Shown here one piece after another: positions 54,257-62,809 of a DNA stretch of 64,000 nucleotides (positions are counted from its first letter, which is position 1; each line of letters opens with the position of its first letter). The stretch is from Candidatus Fermentithermobacillaceae bacterium (GTDB lineage: Bacteria > Bacillota > Sulfobacillia > Fermentithermobacillales > Fermentithermobacillaceae), in contig JAGPNE010000001.1 of assembly GCA_018052455.1 (NCBI GenBank), forward strand, positions 124,761-188,760, given 5' to 3'. The notes below the pieces were generated by a model that was not told the DNA's origin, did not search any database, and was given only the letters and a program-made list of their open reading frames with translations. Position numbers and translations under genes: made by a program.

Positions 54257-54523
54257 CTATATCAATCCCGGCAGGTTTTCCAATAGTCTTTGAGTAAAGT
54301 CTATGACTACTTTTAGCATCCAGCCACCGAATACCATCATTGAAAGCATAACTGCCAGGATCTTCGGAACAAAGCTAAGCGTCTGGTCGTGAATTTGTGT
54401 AGTGGCCTGGAAGATGGATATTAACAGACCTACCAAGATTGAAATTACTAGACTTGGCGCCGCGACCAGCAAGGTTGTTCCGATAGTCTCTTTTCCTATT
54501 GAGATAACTTGGTCTAGTGTCAC
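54257..54523 (-). CDS. fliQ: flagellar export protein FliQ
   Basis: Small export-gate subunit: 88 residues, two membrane helices (LLVAAPSLVISILVGLLISIF and LAVMLSMMVFGGWML), with the QATTQIHDQTLSFVPK loop of the family between them. The start is GTG 54523 after GGGGG. It lies between fliOP and fliR in the standard order. Confidence 0.95.
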   Translation of the reverse strand: MTLDQVISIGKETIGTTLLVAAPSLVISILVGLLISIFQATTQIHDQTLSFVPKILAVMLSMMVFGGWMLKVVIDFTQRLLENLPGLI

Positions 54524-54567
54524 GTGTGAGTTCCCCCTATGCTCTTAAGAGATACTATCCGAGCCTA

Positions 54568-55698
54568 CTACCTGAAACCGTTGATCAAGGACCTAGTCAA
54601 AAGGCCCCAGCCGTCGACGAGCACAAACAGAAGGATCTTGAAAGGAAGTGATATAAGGACTGGTGGAAGCATTAGCATGCCCATGGACATAAGAGTAGAC
54701 GCGATCACCATATCGATCACCAAAAACGGCAAGAATAGCAGAAAACCAATTTCAAAAGCTGTCTTTAGTTCTGAGATTGCAAATGCTGGGACAACCTGGA
54801 TAAGGGACATATCCTCCGGGTTCAACGGTGTTTCGCTCTGTGCAATTTCGACGAAGAGTTCTAGATCCTTTTCCCGCGTTTGTCTCAGCATGAAGTCCAA
54901 AATGGGTCTCTCTCCGCGAGCAATGGCATCTTCTGCGGTTATTTCACCTGCTACATAAGGAGCAATAGCTGTCTCATTCAGCTGAGTCCACGTTGGAGTC
55001 ATGATAAAAAAGGTAAGCAGAAGTGCAAGTCCAATGAGCACCTGATTGGGAGGCGTCTGCTGAGTCCCCAGCCCCGCACGCAAGAACGAAAACACTACCA
55101 CTATTCTTGTAAAAGAGGTAGTAAGTATCAGAATCGCGGGAGCCAGGGTAAGCACGGTAAGAGCAGCTAGGATTTTGATTGCACTTACAAGTCCACCGTC
55201 CTCAGGTTCACCATCAATTGAAATACTCACGTTAGGGACAAGGTTGTTGGAAGAAGCGAATGCTGGTGTAGACAGCAACAACACAACCGAAATACTCACG
55301 GCAATGATAAGAAGCATCTTTGTGCTGTTCGACCTATTCACTCGTTTGGCGAGGTTTTCGGCAAATGTCGAAAGAAATCCAACGTTTTCTTCTGGATTCG
55401 GTTCTTCTTTTTCCTCAAGGTTGGCCATGCTTTCGAATTCATCTGTGGAGAACTCTTTTAGAAGGGAAATGTTGTTACCGGTCAGTCCAAGTAGCAAAAA
55501 AGACTTACCCGCCTCAATCACGCAAAGAGCCTTATCTCTTCCAAGAGGCAAGGAATCGACGATATGCAGGTTAACCGCAGGCCTCTTAGCCTTGAAGCCG
55601 CGCTTGGAGAAACGTACAGCAAGTACCGAGAGTACGATAACCAATCCTAAGAACCCTACTATTTTGAAGACTGCCGAAACTAAGGAATATGAGTCCAT
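54568..55698 (-). CDS. fliP: FliO-FliP fusion, flagellar export gate
   Basis: One 376-residue frame joins a FliO-like part (membrane helix about 10-28, then a soluble domain with SLPLGRDKALCVIEAGKSFLLLGLT split across residues 50-75) to a full FliP. FliP begins with its own signal-like hydrophobic stretch near residue 127 (MLLIIAVSISVVLLL ... AFASS) and carries FTRIVVVFSFLRAGLGTQQTPPNQVLIG and DMVIASTLMSMGMLMLPP. FliO helps FliP assemble the gate, so a fusion is logical; bifunctional FliO/FliP proteins are known in Clostridia. A GCCGG/CCGGC hairpin (55705-55719) lies just before the ATG and may mask the G-rich ribosome site. Confidence 0.93.
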   Translation of the reverse strand: MDSYSLVSAVFKIVGFLGLVIVLSVLAVRFSKRGFKAKRPAVNLHIVDSLPLGRDKALCVIEAGKSFLLLGLTGNNISLLKEFSTDEFESMANLEEKEEPNPEENVGFLSTFAENLAKRVNRSNSTKMLLIIAVSISVVLLLSTPAFASSNNLVPNVSISIDGEPEDGGLVSAIKILAALTVLTLAPAILILTTSFTRIVVVFSFLRAGLGTQQTPPNQVLIGLALLLTFFIMTPTWTQLNETAIAPYVAGEITAEDAIARGERPILDFMLRQTREKDLELFVEIAQSETPLNPEDMSLIQVVPAFAISELKTAFEIGFLLFLPFLVIDMVIASTLMSMGMLMLPPVLISLPFKILLFVLVDGWGLLTRSLINGFR

Positions 55699-55787
55699 AT
55701 GTATGCCGGACCCCCCGGCGGATCCCCCCTTTTTCTCTATCTAACAAAAACCGCCTGGGCATAAATGGCTATGTGTCACCCATTATC

Positions 55788-56315
55788 TCATGTGATCGTT
55801 TGGTCCTTGTTTACTATTTCCTGAATCCGAACTCCGAAGTTCTCGTCTATGACAACTACCTCTCCCTTGGCAAATAGTTTGCCGTTGACCAGGATGTCAA
55901 CTGGATCACCCGCGAGTTTGTCGAGTTCTACTATAGAGCCGATTGTCAGATTTAGCAGGTCTTTCACGTAGCACTTCGCCTTTCCCAATTCTACGGTTAT
56001 TGCCAAGGGTATGTCCATAAGGAGATCGATGTCAGAAACCAGCTTCCCCGGGGCGGACCTAGGCTCTAATTCTTCGAACCTCGCTGGTTGCACAGAGACT
56101 GTCCTTTGCTTCCCCGGGCTGTAGGTGCCTACAAAAGCGCTCTCATCTTCCAGCTGTTTATCAGCGATCTGGTTTTCGCCGAAGTAACCGACTTCCATGC
56201 CGCTTGACGTACCCGGTTCTACCGTATCTGATGTATTGCTGATTCCGCCTTCGGATTCCTGTACTTCCCGTAGTAGGGCCTCTATTTCATTTTGGCTAAG
56301 GCTTCCATCTTTCAT
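55788..56315 (-). CDS. fliN: flagellar switch protein FliN
   Basis: C-ring protein. The 175-residue product has an N-terminal low-complexity part beginning SLSQNEIEALLREVQ, similar to the FliM/FliY CheY-binding start, and a C-terminal SpoA domain (LMDIPLAITVELGKAKCYVKDLLNL, about residue 98 on). It lacks the CheC-like phosphatase domain of the FliY form usual in Bacillota. An 89-base gap with the hairpin described for fliP follows. Confidence 0.94.
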   Translation of the reverse strand: MKDGSLSQNEIEALLREVQESEGGISNTSDTVEPGTSSGMEVGYFGENQIADKQLEDESAFVGTYSPGKQRTVSVQPARFEELEPRSAPGKLVSDIDLLMDIPLAITVELGKAKCYVKDLLNLTIGSIVELDKLAGDPVDILVNGKLFAKGEVVVIDENFGVRIQEIVNKDQTIT

Positions 56316-56331
56316 GAATTATCAACTCCTT

Positions 56332-57309
56332 TTAGGCCTCGTCAGCCCTTGAGACTATTCTTGCTGCAAGTCTTGAGCCGATGCGTCCAATCTCAGCTTT
56401 GAATTTGGGTTTATCTAATATGCGCACAACCACTGGATCTCTTCTTCTCGTGTTGAGTTCGATGACATCACCTGGTTTTAGTGAGAGAACATCTTTCATC
56501 GTAAGAGTAGACTCCCCTAGGGTGCAGGAGATAGGTATCTCAATATGCTTGATCGCTTCAATGGCATCGGTGGTACCATCAGGCTGGTCGGTTTCGTCTC
56601 TTCTTGAGAACCAGCGGTGCGCAGAAAGAGTCGGCAATATTGGCTCCAAGAGTGTGTAAGGCAGACAAAACTCAATAGTGCCCGACTGAGCTCCGAATTT
56701 CATCCTCAAAATCACAGACAGAACAACATCGTTTGGTGCCATAGCCTGTTGGATGAAAAGGGGGTTCAGCTCTATTGAGGATACTTTGAGATTGTGCTCT
56801 TCTACCTTGAATTCACGCAACGTAACTGAGAGCATATCAGTCATAGTCTCAGTTACTCGCATTAGCACAGCTGATTCAATATCCGTAAGGACTCTCGAGA
56901 GCAAAAAAGAGTCGCCAGGACCACCGCATAACCTATCTACCATTGGAATGGCAACCTGAGGACTGAAACTCACTAGCATGTTAGACGCAAGTGAACCCCA
57001 TTGGACCACTGCAACGGCACAAGGGTTGGGTAGAGAATTTGCGAATTCTTCATAAGTTATCTGGTCCACTGATTCAACGTTTGAGTGGACTGTCATCCTG
57101 AAAAAACCTGAAAAGTACGACGTAACAAATCTACAAAAATTGTCAAAGAGCATCTGGACGCCTCGCAAATGGTCTTTTGAGAATTTATCAGGGCGCTTGA
57201 AATCGTAGACCCGTAGTCTAGGTTTGGCCACCTGTGGTTCTTGTTGTTCCGCACCAGTTGCCATCATCGAGTTTATCAGGTCTTCGATTTCTTTTTGCGT
57301 GAGTGCCAA
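56332..57309 (-). CDS. fliM: flagellar switch protein FliM
   Basis: C-ring protein that binds phospho-CheY and sets rotation direction. It starts with the CheY-binding-type LTQKEIEDLINSM, then a middle domain with YDFKRPDKFSKDHLRGVQMLFDNFCR (about residues 35-60), and ends with a SpoA domain (about 245-310). 325 residues is typical. It lies between fliL and fliN. Confidence 0.96.
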   Translation of the reverse strand: MALTQKEIEDLINSMMATGAEQQEPQVAKPRLRVYDFKRPDKFSKDHLRGVQMLFDNFCRFVTSYFSGFFRMTVHSNVESVDQITYEEFANSLPNPCAVAVVQWGSLASNMLVSFSPQVAIPMVDRLCGGPGDSFLLSRVLTDIESAVLMRVTETMTDMLSVTLREFKVEEHNLKVSSIELNPLFIQQAMAPNDVVLSVILRMKFGAQSGTIEFCLPYTLLEPILPTLSAHRWFSRRDETDQPDGTTDAIEAIKHIEIPISCTLGESTLTMKDVLSLKPGDVIELNTRRRDPVVVRILDKPKFKAEIGRIGSRLAARIVSRADEA

Positions 57310-57330
57310 CCTATCTCCCCCCTCGATCGG

Positions 57331-57768
57331 TCACTGTATTATGAATTCGGAAAAGTACACATTTTTGACAATTCCAGGACATCTATCTTCGATCCTATTG
57401 AGAATATCCACTTGAAGGTCTCTTAGTCCTGACTCGCCCATGAGTTCTTCATAGGTTTTCGAACGCAATAGAGCATAGATGTCTGTTTTTACTTCAGAGA
57501 TTTTGGACAGTAGTTCCTGGCCCTCCTTGCCGTCTGTCATCTCAATTTCGATGGTCACTCTAATGTATTTCCCAGGATCCAGCAGATTCGTTATAAACTG
57601 GCCCAAGCTATACATGACGGTTTTAGGTTCTTCGGACTTCTTAGAATCGGAGTCAGATGGTGCACCAAACATGGGGAATCCCCATGCCTTAGCCGCCACA
57701 AAATAGCCTAGAGATAGACCGACCAGCAGGATTACTGCGATCACGAGGATGGTCTTTTTGTTTTTCAT
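57331..57768 (-). CDS. fliL: flagellar basal-body protein FliL
   Basis: Single-pass membrane protein around the stator that supports motor torque. One N-terminal helix (TILVIAVILLVGLSLGYFVAA, residues about 5-25) is followed by a periplasmic-side domain with the family pattern YSLGQFITNLLDPGKYIRVTIEIEM and the closing RCPGIVKNVYFSEFIIQ. 145 residues is normal. Confidence 0.92.
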   Translation of the reverse strand: MKNKKTILVIAVILLVGLSLGYFVAAKAWGFPMFGAPSDSDSKKSEEPKTVMYSLGQFITNLLDPGKYIRVTIEIEMTDGKEGQELLSKISEVKTDIYALLRSKTYEELMGESGLRDLQVDILNRIEDRCPGIVKNVYFSEFIIQ

Positions 57769-57798
57769 GCTAGTTCACCTCTATCCATCTGGTTGTAG

Positions 57799-58542
57799 TC
57801 ACTTATTAGGCTCAGCCGATGAAAGGGACGGTCTGAGGATGACAATATCTACTCTACGGTTCTTCTGCCTCCCCTCTGCGGTATTGTTTGTCTCGATTGG
57901 ATAGTACTCGCCATATCCTGCGGCCTGCAGTTGCCTGGGCTCCACGCCTGCTTCTTCTATGAAGAACCTCACCACCCGTGTAGCACGAGCCGTAGACAGT
58001 TCCCAGTTGGAAGGAAATCTAGGAGTGCTGATAGGCCAATTATCAGTGTGGCCCTCGACACGTATTGGATTATCTAAGGTTTTTATGATCTCACCTATTT
58101 TCTGCAGAACCTGCGCAGACTCGGGTCTAAGGGTGTCTTGCCCTACGTCAAAGAGGACGGTGTCTGCAAATCTCAACACGACTCCACGTTCTTCAAGGCT
58201 GACCCCAACCTTATCGGAAAGACCAGACCCAGAAAGTTCCTCCTCAATAAACTGTTGCAGCCTGGCCATTTCGGCCATTTCTTCGGCAAGCATCTGGGCG
58301 ACAAGATCTGCCGGGTCAAACACCTGAGTCGAGTCTCCCTTTGGAGACGGAATTGGCGAACCGTCTAGAATTCCCAGGGCGCCCTGAAGAGAAGACATTG
58401 CGGCCTCGAATTTCTTGACGTTGACTACAGACATGGAAAAAAGTAGCACAAAGAAACACAAAAGCAGTGTAACCATGTCCGCGTACGTATTCAGCCACGG
58501 CGCCTGAGGTGGAGGATCTTCATCTTGCATCCAAGGTTTCAC
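57799..58542 (-). CDS. motB: flagellar motor protein MotB
   Basis: Stator subunit that anchors MotA to peptidoglycan. The plug-helix region has APWLNTYADMVTLLLCFFVLLFS, in which the Asp of YADMVTLL is the ion-carrying residue. The C-terminal OmpA-like domain carries the peptidoglycan-binding RVEGHTDNWPI and NWELSTARATRVVRF. The length of 247 fits. The GTG start at 58542 has GGAGG 9 bases upstream and lies 23 bases inside motA. The residues around the Asp do not by themselves settle proton against sodium use. Confidence 0.95.
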   Translation of the reverse strand: MKPWMQDEDPPPQAPWLNTYADMVTLLLCFFVLLFSMSVVNVKKFEAAMSSLQGALGILDGSPIPSPKGDSTQVFDPADLVAQMLAEEMAEMARLQQFIEEELSGSGLSDKVGVSLEERGVVLRFADTVLFDVGQDTLRPESAQVLQKIGEIIKTLDNPIRVEGHTDNWPISTPRFPSNWELSTARATRVVRFFIEEAGVEPRQLQAAGYGEYYPIETNNTAEGRQKNRRVDIVILRPSLSSAEPNK

Positions 58543-59332
58543 GTCCGCTCACCTCCCGCGTTTTTGAAGGCATTGCAATTTCCATTCTCTCTTTAGGAGG
58601 CAGGAAAGACTTGAGTTTTTCCTGGACTATCCTAGGGTTATCACCGGATTGAATCGAAAGTACGCCTTCTATGATTGCTTCCTTTACGTACACTTCATTT
58701 GTACTTTTGTTCTTCAGCTTATTTGCTATTGGCAGACATACCACGTTTGCAATTAGCGAACCGTAAAAGGTCGTTACGAGTGCGGTTGCCATCCCAGGGC
58801 CTATAGCGTCTGGACTATCGAGGTTCACCAACATCTGAATGAGGCCGATTAACGTTCCAAGCATACCAAAAGCAGGGGCGAAGACAGCCATAGTCTCAAA
58901 AACGCTCTGCCCTAGCTTGTGCCTTTGAGTAATGAATACTAGCTCTGTCTCAAGAATGTTGCGCACAAGTTCGGGAGTTGTTCCATCTACTACTAGCCTT
59001 ATTCCTTTCTGTAGGAAAGGATCTTCCAGGGCGTCTGCATCTTCATCGAGAGCCAACAGACCTTCTCTACGAGCTTTGTCAGCAAACTCGACGATTGTGT
59101 TGATGGTGCTGGGGAGATCGTCATCTTTTTCTGTAAACGCGTTCTTGGCGATTTTCATCACCTCGAGAAAAGTTCCAAGGTGATAGCTCATCAAGGTAGC
59201 GGTAAGAGTTCCTCCTATCGTTATGAGCACAGATGCAAAATCCCAGAAACTTGCGATGCTGCCACCTGACATTATCGCCCAGACAAGAATGACGATGCCC
59301 GATACTAAGCCGATAACAGACGCCCTATCCAT
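58520..59332 (-). CDS. motA: flagellar motor protein MotA
   Basis: Stator channel subunit with four membrane helices in 270 residues. Recognisable parts are LVSGIVILVWAIMSGG near the N-terminus, the cytoplasmic loop with REGLLALDEDADALEDPFLQKGIRLVVDG (about 88-116), and AVFAPAFGMLGTLIGLIQML and ALVTTFYGSLIANVVCLPIANKL in helices 3-4. Only this one MotAB pair is visible. It overlaps motB by 23 bases. Confidence 0.96.
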   Translation of the reverse strand: MDRASVIGLVSGIVILVWAIMSGGSIASFWDFASVLITIGGTLTATLMSYHLGTFLEVMKIAKNAFTEKDDDLPSTINTIVEFADKARREGLLALDEDADALEDPFLQKGIRLVVDGTTPELVRNILETELVFITQRHKLGQSVFETMAVFAPAFGMLGTLIGLIQMLVNLDSPDAIGPGMATALVTTFYGSLIANVVCLPIANKLKNKSTNEVYVKEAIIEGVLSIQSGDNPRIVQEKLKSFLPPKERMEIAMPSKTREVSGRETLDAR

Positions 59333-59359
59333 TCAGTCTCACCTCGTAGCTAGATTCAG

Positions 59360-60595
59360 TTATCTTTTGAGATTGACCAATTCCTGTAAAAGCTCATCTG
59401 ATACTGTAATAACGCGCGAGTTTGCCTGAAATCCTCTTTGAGTAATGATCATCTGCGTAAATTCTTCCGCCAAGTCTACGTTGGACATTTCCAAGGCCGC
59501 GGGTGCGACGGTACCCCTTCCTGATGTGCCTGCGGGACCTATTTCCACGCGTCCTGAGTTGTTGGATTCAATAAAAAGGCTGTTTCCGAGTTTGATAAGC
59601 CCAGATGGATTTCTGAAGCTCGCCAAAGCAATTTGCCCTAAGATTAGGTTCTTGCCGTTAGAGTAAAACCCCGAAATCACGCCGCTAGAGTCGAAACTAA
59701 AAGACTCCAATGTGCCGGTAGGCCAGCCATCAACAGCTCCTGATTCCACCGTAGTAGGGCCTGCCACCTGGGTCAGGCTTGAAAAATCCATTGTTATGCT
59801 CTGATTTTGGGCAGCCCCTCCGACTGGGTCCAAAGAGAACGTGGTGTTTGTAGACGAGTCTACTGTTCCGTCGGTGTCGAATGAAATGTTACCGCTTCCT
59901 ATTTCGTTACCATTGTATGTTGCGCTCCAGGACCATTCATTGTCAGCCGTTTTTTCATATTTCATAAGTATAGTGTGGGTACTTCCAAGGGAGTCGTACA
60001 CAGTTACAGCTGACTGCTTAGTTGCACCTATGTCGCTGTTAGCGTCGAGGTTCTTAATCCACTGTACGTGACCTGTCGCCTTAGCAGGCATATTTGACCC
60101 TATTTGTATTGAAAGAGGATTGAGGTTATCGCCTGTGCGGTCCGAAGGAAGATTTCCAGAGGAGTCTGCAACCCAACCCAGGACCTTTCTTCCCTCATAG
60201 TCCACGAGTATTCCATCGCCATCGGTAGAAAAAATGCCTACTCTTGAATATGCTTTTGTTTCGCCATCGAGAACCACGAAGAAGCCGTTACCTTCTATTG
60301 CTACGTCAGTCGATCTACCTGTTGGTTGAAGATTTCCTGGTGTCTGGATTGTATCTATGCTTGCTACGTCTACACCTAGACCTACCTGCATAGGGTTGGT
60401 CCCGCCTCGTTCAGTGGTAGACGTTCCAGAGGGTGAACCTGCCCCTTGCAGAGTCTGGCTAAACACTTCCTGGAAAGTTGCCCTGCTCGATTTATACCCA
60501 GGTGTATTCACGTTAGCTATATTGTTTCCAATCACGTCCATGCGGGTCTGGTGAGTTCTTAGACCAGACACAGCGCTGAACAACGAACGCATCAT
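59360..60595 (-). CDS. flgE: flagellar hook protein FlgE
   Basis: Hook subunit. The N-terminal rod-type motif (MRSLFSAVSGLRTHQTRMDVIGNNIANVNTPGYK, residues 2-35) and the C-terminal MSNVDLAEEFTQMIITQRGFQANSRVI helix form the D0 coiled coil; the middle is a variable surface domain. 411 residues is in range for a short hook protein. GGGG lies 10 bases before the ATG, and a compact three-way-junction element lies 29 bases upstream. It follows the TIGR02530-like gene by 98 bases; motA follows at 27. No flbD gene lies between flgE and motA. Confidence 0.95.
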   Translation of the reverse strand: MMRSLFSAVSGLRTHQTRMDVIGNNIANVNTPGYKSSRATFQEVFSQTLQGAGSPSGTSTTERGGTNPMQVGLGVDVASIDTIQTPGNLQPTGRSTDVAIEGNGFFVVLDGETKAYSRVGIFSTDGDGILVDYEGRKVLGWVADSSGNLPSDRTGDNLNPLSIQIGSNMPAKATGHVQWIKNLDANSDIGATKQSAVTVYDSLGSTHTILMKYEKTADNEWSWSATYNGNEIGSGNISFDTDGTVDSSTNTTFSLDPVGGAAQNQSITMDFSSLTQVAGPTTVESGAVDGWPTGTLESFSFDSSGVISGFYSNGKNLILGQIALASFRNPSGLIKLGNSLFIESNNSGRVEIGPAGTSGRGTVAPAALEMSNVDLAEEFTQMIITQRGFQANSRVITVSDELLQELVNLKR

Positions 60596-60623
60596 GTTTA
60601 ATGCACCCCTTTTCGTCTATTGG

Positions 60624-60686
60624 GTTCGGGCGCTTCTTCCGTCGGTCTGAAGCGCTTGGCCTCCCTGAAAGGGTCCGGCCCCGAAC
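60624..60686 (-). promoter_or_regulatory. three-way-junction element before flgE
   Basis: Three nested perfect stems fit a cloverleaf of 63 bases: GTTCGGG/CCCGAAC (60624-60630 with 60680-60686), GCGCTTC/GAAGCGC (60630-60636 with 60649-60655) and GGCC/GGCC (60658-60661 with 60677-60680), the last enclosing CCCT-GAA-AGGG (60663-60673). It lies inside the operon, between two flagellar genes. It may be an mRNA processing, stabilising or translation-control element, or a small repeat insertion. No c-di-GMP riboswitch consensus is present. Confidence 0.55.
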
Positions 60687-60693
60687 AGCAATC

Positions 60694-61098
60694 TTACTTG
60701 CCCATCAAAACTGCACTATCTATAGAGGTAAACAAGTTCTCCTTCATCCTGTCTTCAGGGACCACAGTTATAACGGTCCTAGTCTGAGGAGCTACGAGGA
60801 ATGCAGCTCCTTTTGTGATCACCAGAGTAGACCTTGCCCCTTTGGCTTGAGCAATATCCATGGCCTCTGACAAATCTCCCATGTATTCTTCTTTGGTGGT
60901 CTCTCCCCATTCGCTTAGCCTTTCTTCAGCGTGTTTCGAAAAACTAACCGCTACGTTCTTGTGCGCTTTACGTAGAGCGTCGACAAAAGAACGATTTTCC
61001 TGAGCCGCTTTCTCCGGCATCTTGGTTTCGTAGCGCTCTGATATTCGGCTAGCGTTTGACGCCAGCAAATTGCTGCCATCAGTTATCTTCAGGTCCAT
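60694..61098 (-). CDS. flagellar operon protein, TIGR02530-like
   Basis: A 134-residue protein between flgD and flgE. The core VSFSKHAEERLSEWG followed by a helix and VITKGAAFLVAPQTRTVITVVP resembles the TIGR02530 family of small flagellar-operon proteins, which are linked to hook assembly by position only. I chose ATG 61098, with GGGGG 8 bases upstream; the open frame continues to 61131 inside flgD. It overlaps flgD by 20 bases. Confidence 0.82.
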   Translation of the reverse strand: MDLKITDGSNLLASNASRISERYETKMPEKAAQENRSFVDALRKAHKNVAVSFSKHAEERLSEWGETTKEEYMGDLSEAMDIAQAKGARSTLVITKGAAFLVAPQTRTVITVVPEDRMKENLFTSIDSAVLMGK

Positions 61099-61525
61099 GA
61101 TTGGTTCCCCCAATCCAAACAAGGTTCTCAAGTGGAATCAAGTTATCTCCGCTGCGGACTACCAATCTGCCCTCAGCAAAGCCCACACCTTCTATCAAGC
61201 CAGAAAGGTAACCGTTTTCAACAGCCGCCTGAAATTCTCTGCCTACAAGGTTAGAAGCACCAAGGAAAGCCTTCGCGTACTCGCCTTCTACTAGCACTTC
61301 GCATAGCACCGATACTTTGTCATTGAGATCCTGCACTTGCGTAGCTGTAGTGAACTGGGCCATCTGAGCGAAGAAGTCCTTTTCCTCCATAGGAGCCATA
61401 GGATCTTGGTATTTAAGCTGGGTAAGCAAGATTTGCATAAACTGGTCTTGAAGACTCGCAGCCATGTTTTGAGTGTCAAGCGTCTGATTTGTCATATTCT
61501 GCACTCTCTGAACTGTTAGGTCCAC
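61079..61525 (-). CDS. flgD: flagellar hook capping protein FlgD
   Basis: Scaffold that caps the growing hook. The diagnostic N-terminal segment is LQDQFMQILLTQLKYQDPMAPMEEKDFFAQMAQFTT (about residues 25-60), with NLVGREFQAAVENGYLSGLIEGV in the C-terminal part. At 148 residues it is a short form without the full Tudor/Fn3 domains of enterobacterial FlgD, as is common in Bacillota. The start is GTG 61525 with GGAGG 8 bases upstream. Confidence 0.93.
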   Translation of the reverse strand: MDLTVQRVQNMTNQTLDTQNMAASLQDQFMQILLTQLKYQDPMAPMEEKDFFAQMAQFTTATQVQDLNDKVSVLCEVLVEGEYAKAFLGASNLVGREFQAAVENGYLSGLIEGVGFAEGRLVVRSGDNLIPLENLVWIGGTNHGPEDN

Positions 61526-61540
61526 ATTTCTCGCCTCCTT

Positions 61541-62803
61541 TCATACACGATAGTCAAATACTCCGTAGTTCATGGAAAAGTGACGCATCAACTCAATCTC
61601 ATCATCGGTAGGGCTGCGCGGTATTTGTTGAGGACCTGCATCATGGTTCTTTGCGGTCCCGTCAAATGTCCTACTATGTTGGCCCTGGCCATTAGCCATT
61701 CCCAGGTCTGCAAAAAACCCCCCAAGGGTGAGCCCTCTTTCAGCCAGTGTCTGCGCTAACTCGTCGTGGGACTTCATAAGGGCCTGCTGCGCATCATAAG
61801 ACGATGTGATGAATTTGACTACTATCTCATCACCTTTTGCCGAAAGCAGAACTGTCATTTTGCCGAGGCTTGGCGGGTCTAGGCGAAATTCCACGCTTGT
61901 TGGCAGCTCAACGCTGGATTTCCGAGCTAGTATTTCAGCCACTTCCTCAAAGCGCATAGGCAATGGCCCCTCAACCGACCCCAGTTTCTCCCCTACCTGT
62001 CTGGCGGAATTGGCAGAGTACGCACTCAATCCCAAACCTGGGTTCTTGTCTTTTACACCACCGGCGACCGACGTATCTCTTTTTTTCGCGTTAGATACGA
62101 CAAGAGGAGTATCGGTGTCTCCTTGTTTGACAGCCTCAAGCACTACTGTCTTGACGTCCGTTGGGCTTTGTGTTGTAACTTCGGGAACCTGTGGTTTTTG
62201 AACGTAAGGCAGACCATCCTGAGATGGTTTTTCCACGTCCATCAGTCCGTCCTCGGTGGGAACTAGCGCAGGATGTAGGGCTGCAACCACAGCCGAAGGC
62301 TTTTGGTCTGACACAGTATCATACACCGGGATTTGTACCTCTTCGCGCAACAAAGAGACCTGGTCCACTGTCTCTTTACTGTGTACGTCTTGGAGTGGCA
62401 ATGAAGAAACGACACCGCTCAGAATCTCTGAATCGATGCTAAAGTCAAGGCTGACAGGCTCTTTTACCGTATTGGTGGTGGCGGCGAAAGACGGTCGGCT
62501 AACTTCTGCAAACGCGGGATCAATTGCGTAACTACCTTGGTGCAGATCAATTGATTGGCTCACGCTGTGACCTACTCCAAATTCTATTGCGGATAGAGCC
62601 AACTCCGATTCGTCTGGACCTTTTTCTGCTAGCAAAGGCTGTTGATCACTCTCGGGTATGCCAACTGAGACACATAGCAACATCATAATACCCGCAAAGT
62701 CCAGGCTGTTAGTCCGAGCGGCTTTGTTTGCTCGCCCCAATGCTTCATTTGCGTATGCGGTTCCCTCAAGTAAAGGGCAACCAATATTCAATGATGCTTC
62801 CAT
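61541..62803 (-). CDS. fliK: flagellar hook-length control protein FliK
   Basis: Ruler and specificity-switch protein. Most of its 420 residues are low-complexity and poorly conserved, as expected. The C-terminal domain has the family pattern FRLDPPSLGKMTVLLSAKGDEIVVKF (about residues 305-330) followed by LMKSHDELAQTLAERGL. It lies 6 bases after fliJ and 15 before flgD. ATG 62803 has GGAGG about 15 bases upstream, a long spacing, but no better start is seen. Confidence 0.9.
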   Translation of the reverse strand: MEASLNIGCPLLEGTAYANEALGRANKAARTNSLDFAGIMMLLCVSVGIPESDQQPLLAEKGPDESELALSAIEFGVGHSVSQSIDLHQGSYAIDPAFAEVSRPSFAATTNTVKEPVSLDFSIDSEILSGVVSSLPLQDVHSKETVDQVSLLREEVQIPVYDTVSDQKPSAVVAALHPALVPTEDGLMDVEKPSQDGLPYVQKPQVPEVTTQSPTDVKTVVLEAVKQGDTDTPLVVSNAKKRDTSVAGGVKDKNPGLGLSAYSANSARQVGEKLGSVEGPLPMRFEEVAEILARKSSVELPTSVEFRLDPPSLGKMTVLLSAKGDEIVVKFITSSYDAQQALMKSHDELAQTLAERGLTLGGFFADLGMANGQGQHSRTFDGTAKNHDAGPQQIPRSPTDDEIELMRHFSMNYGVFDYRV

Positions 62804-62809
62804 TAGCTA

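Noticed and set aside
55699-55787. A terminator between fliN and fliOP
   Set aside because: The hairpin GCCGG/CCGGC has no T-run after it in the minus direction and lies against the fliOP start; the operon clearly continues.
61079-61131. Longer N-terminus of the TIGR02530-like protein starting at 61131
   Set aside because: The extension is fully inside flgD and lacks a ribosome site, while ATG 61098 has GGGGG 8 bases upstream.
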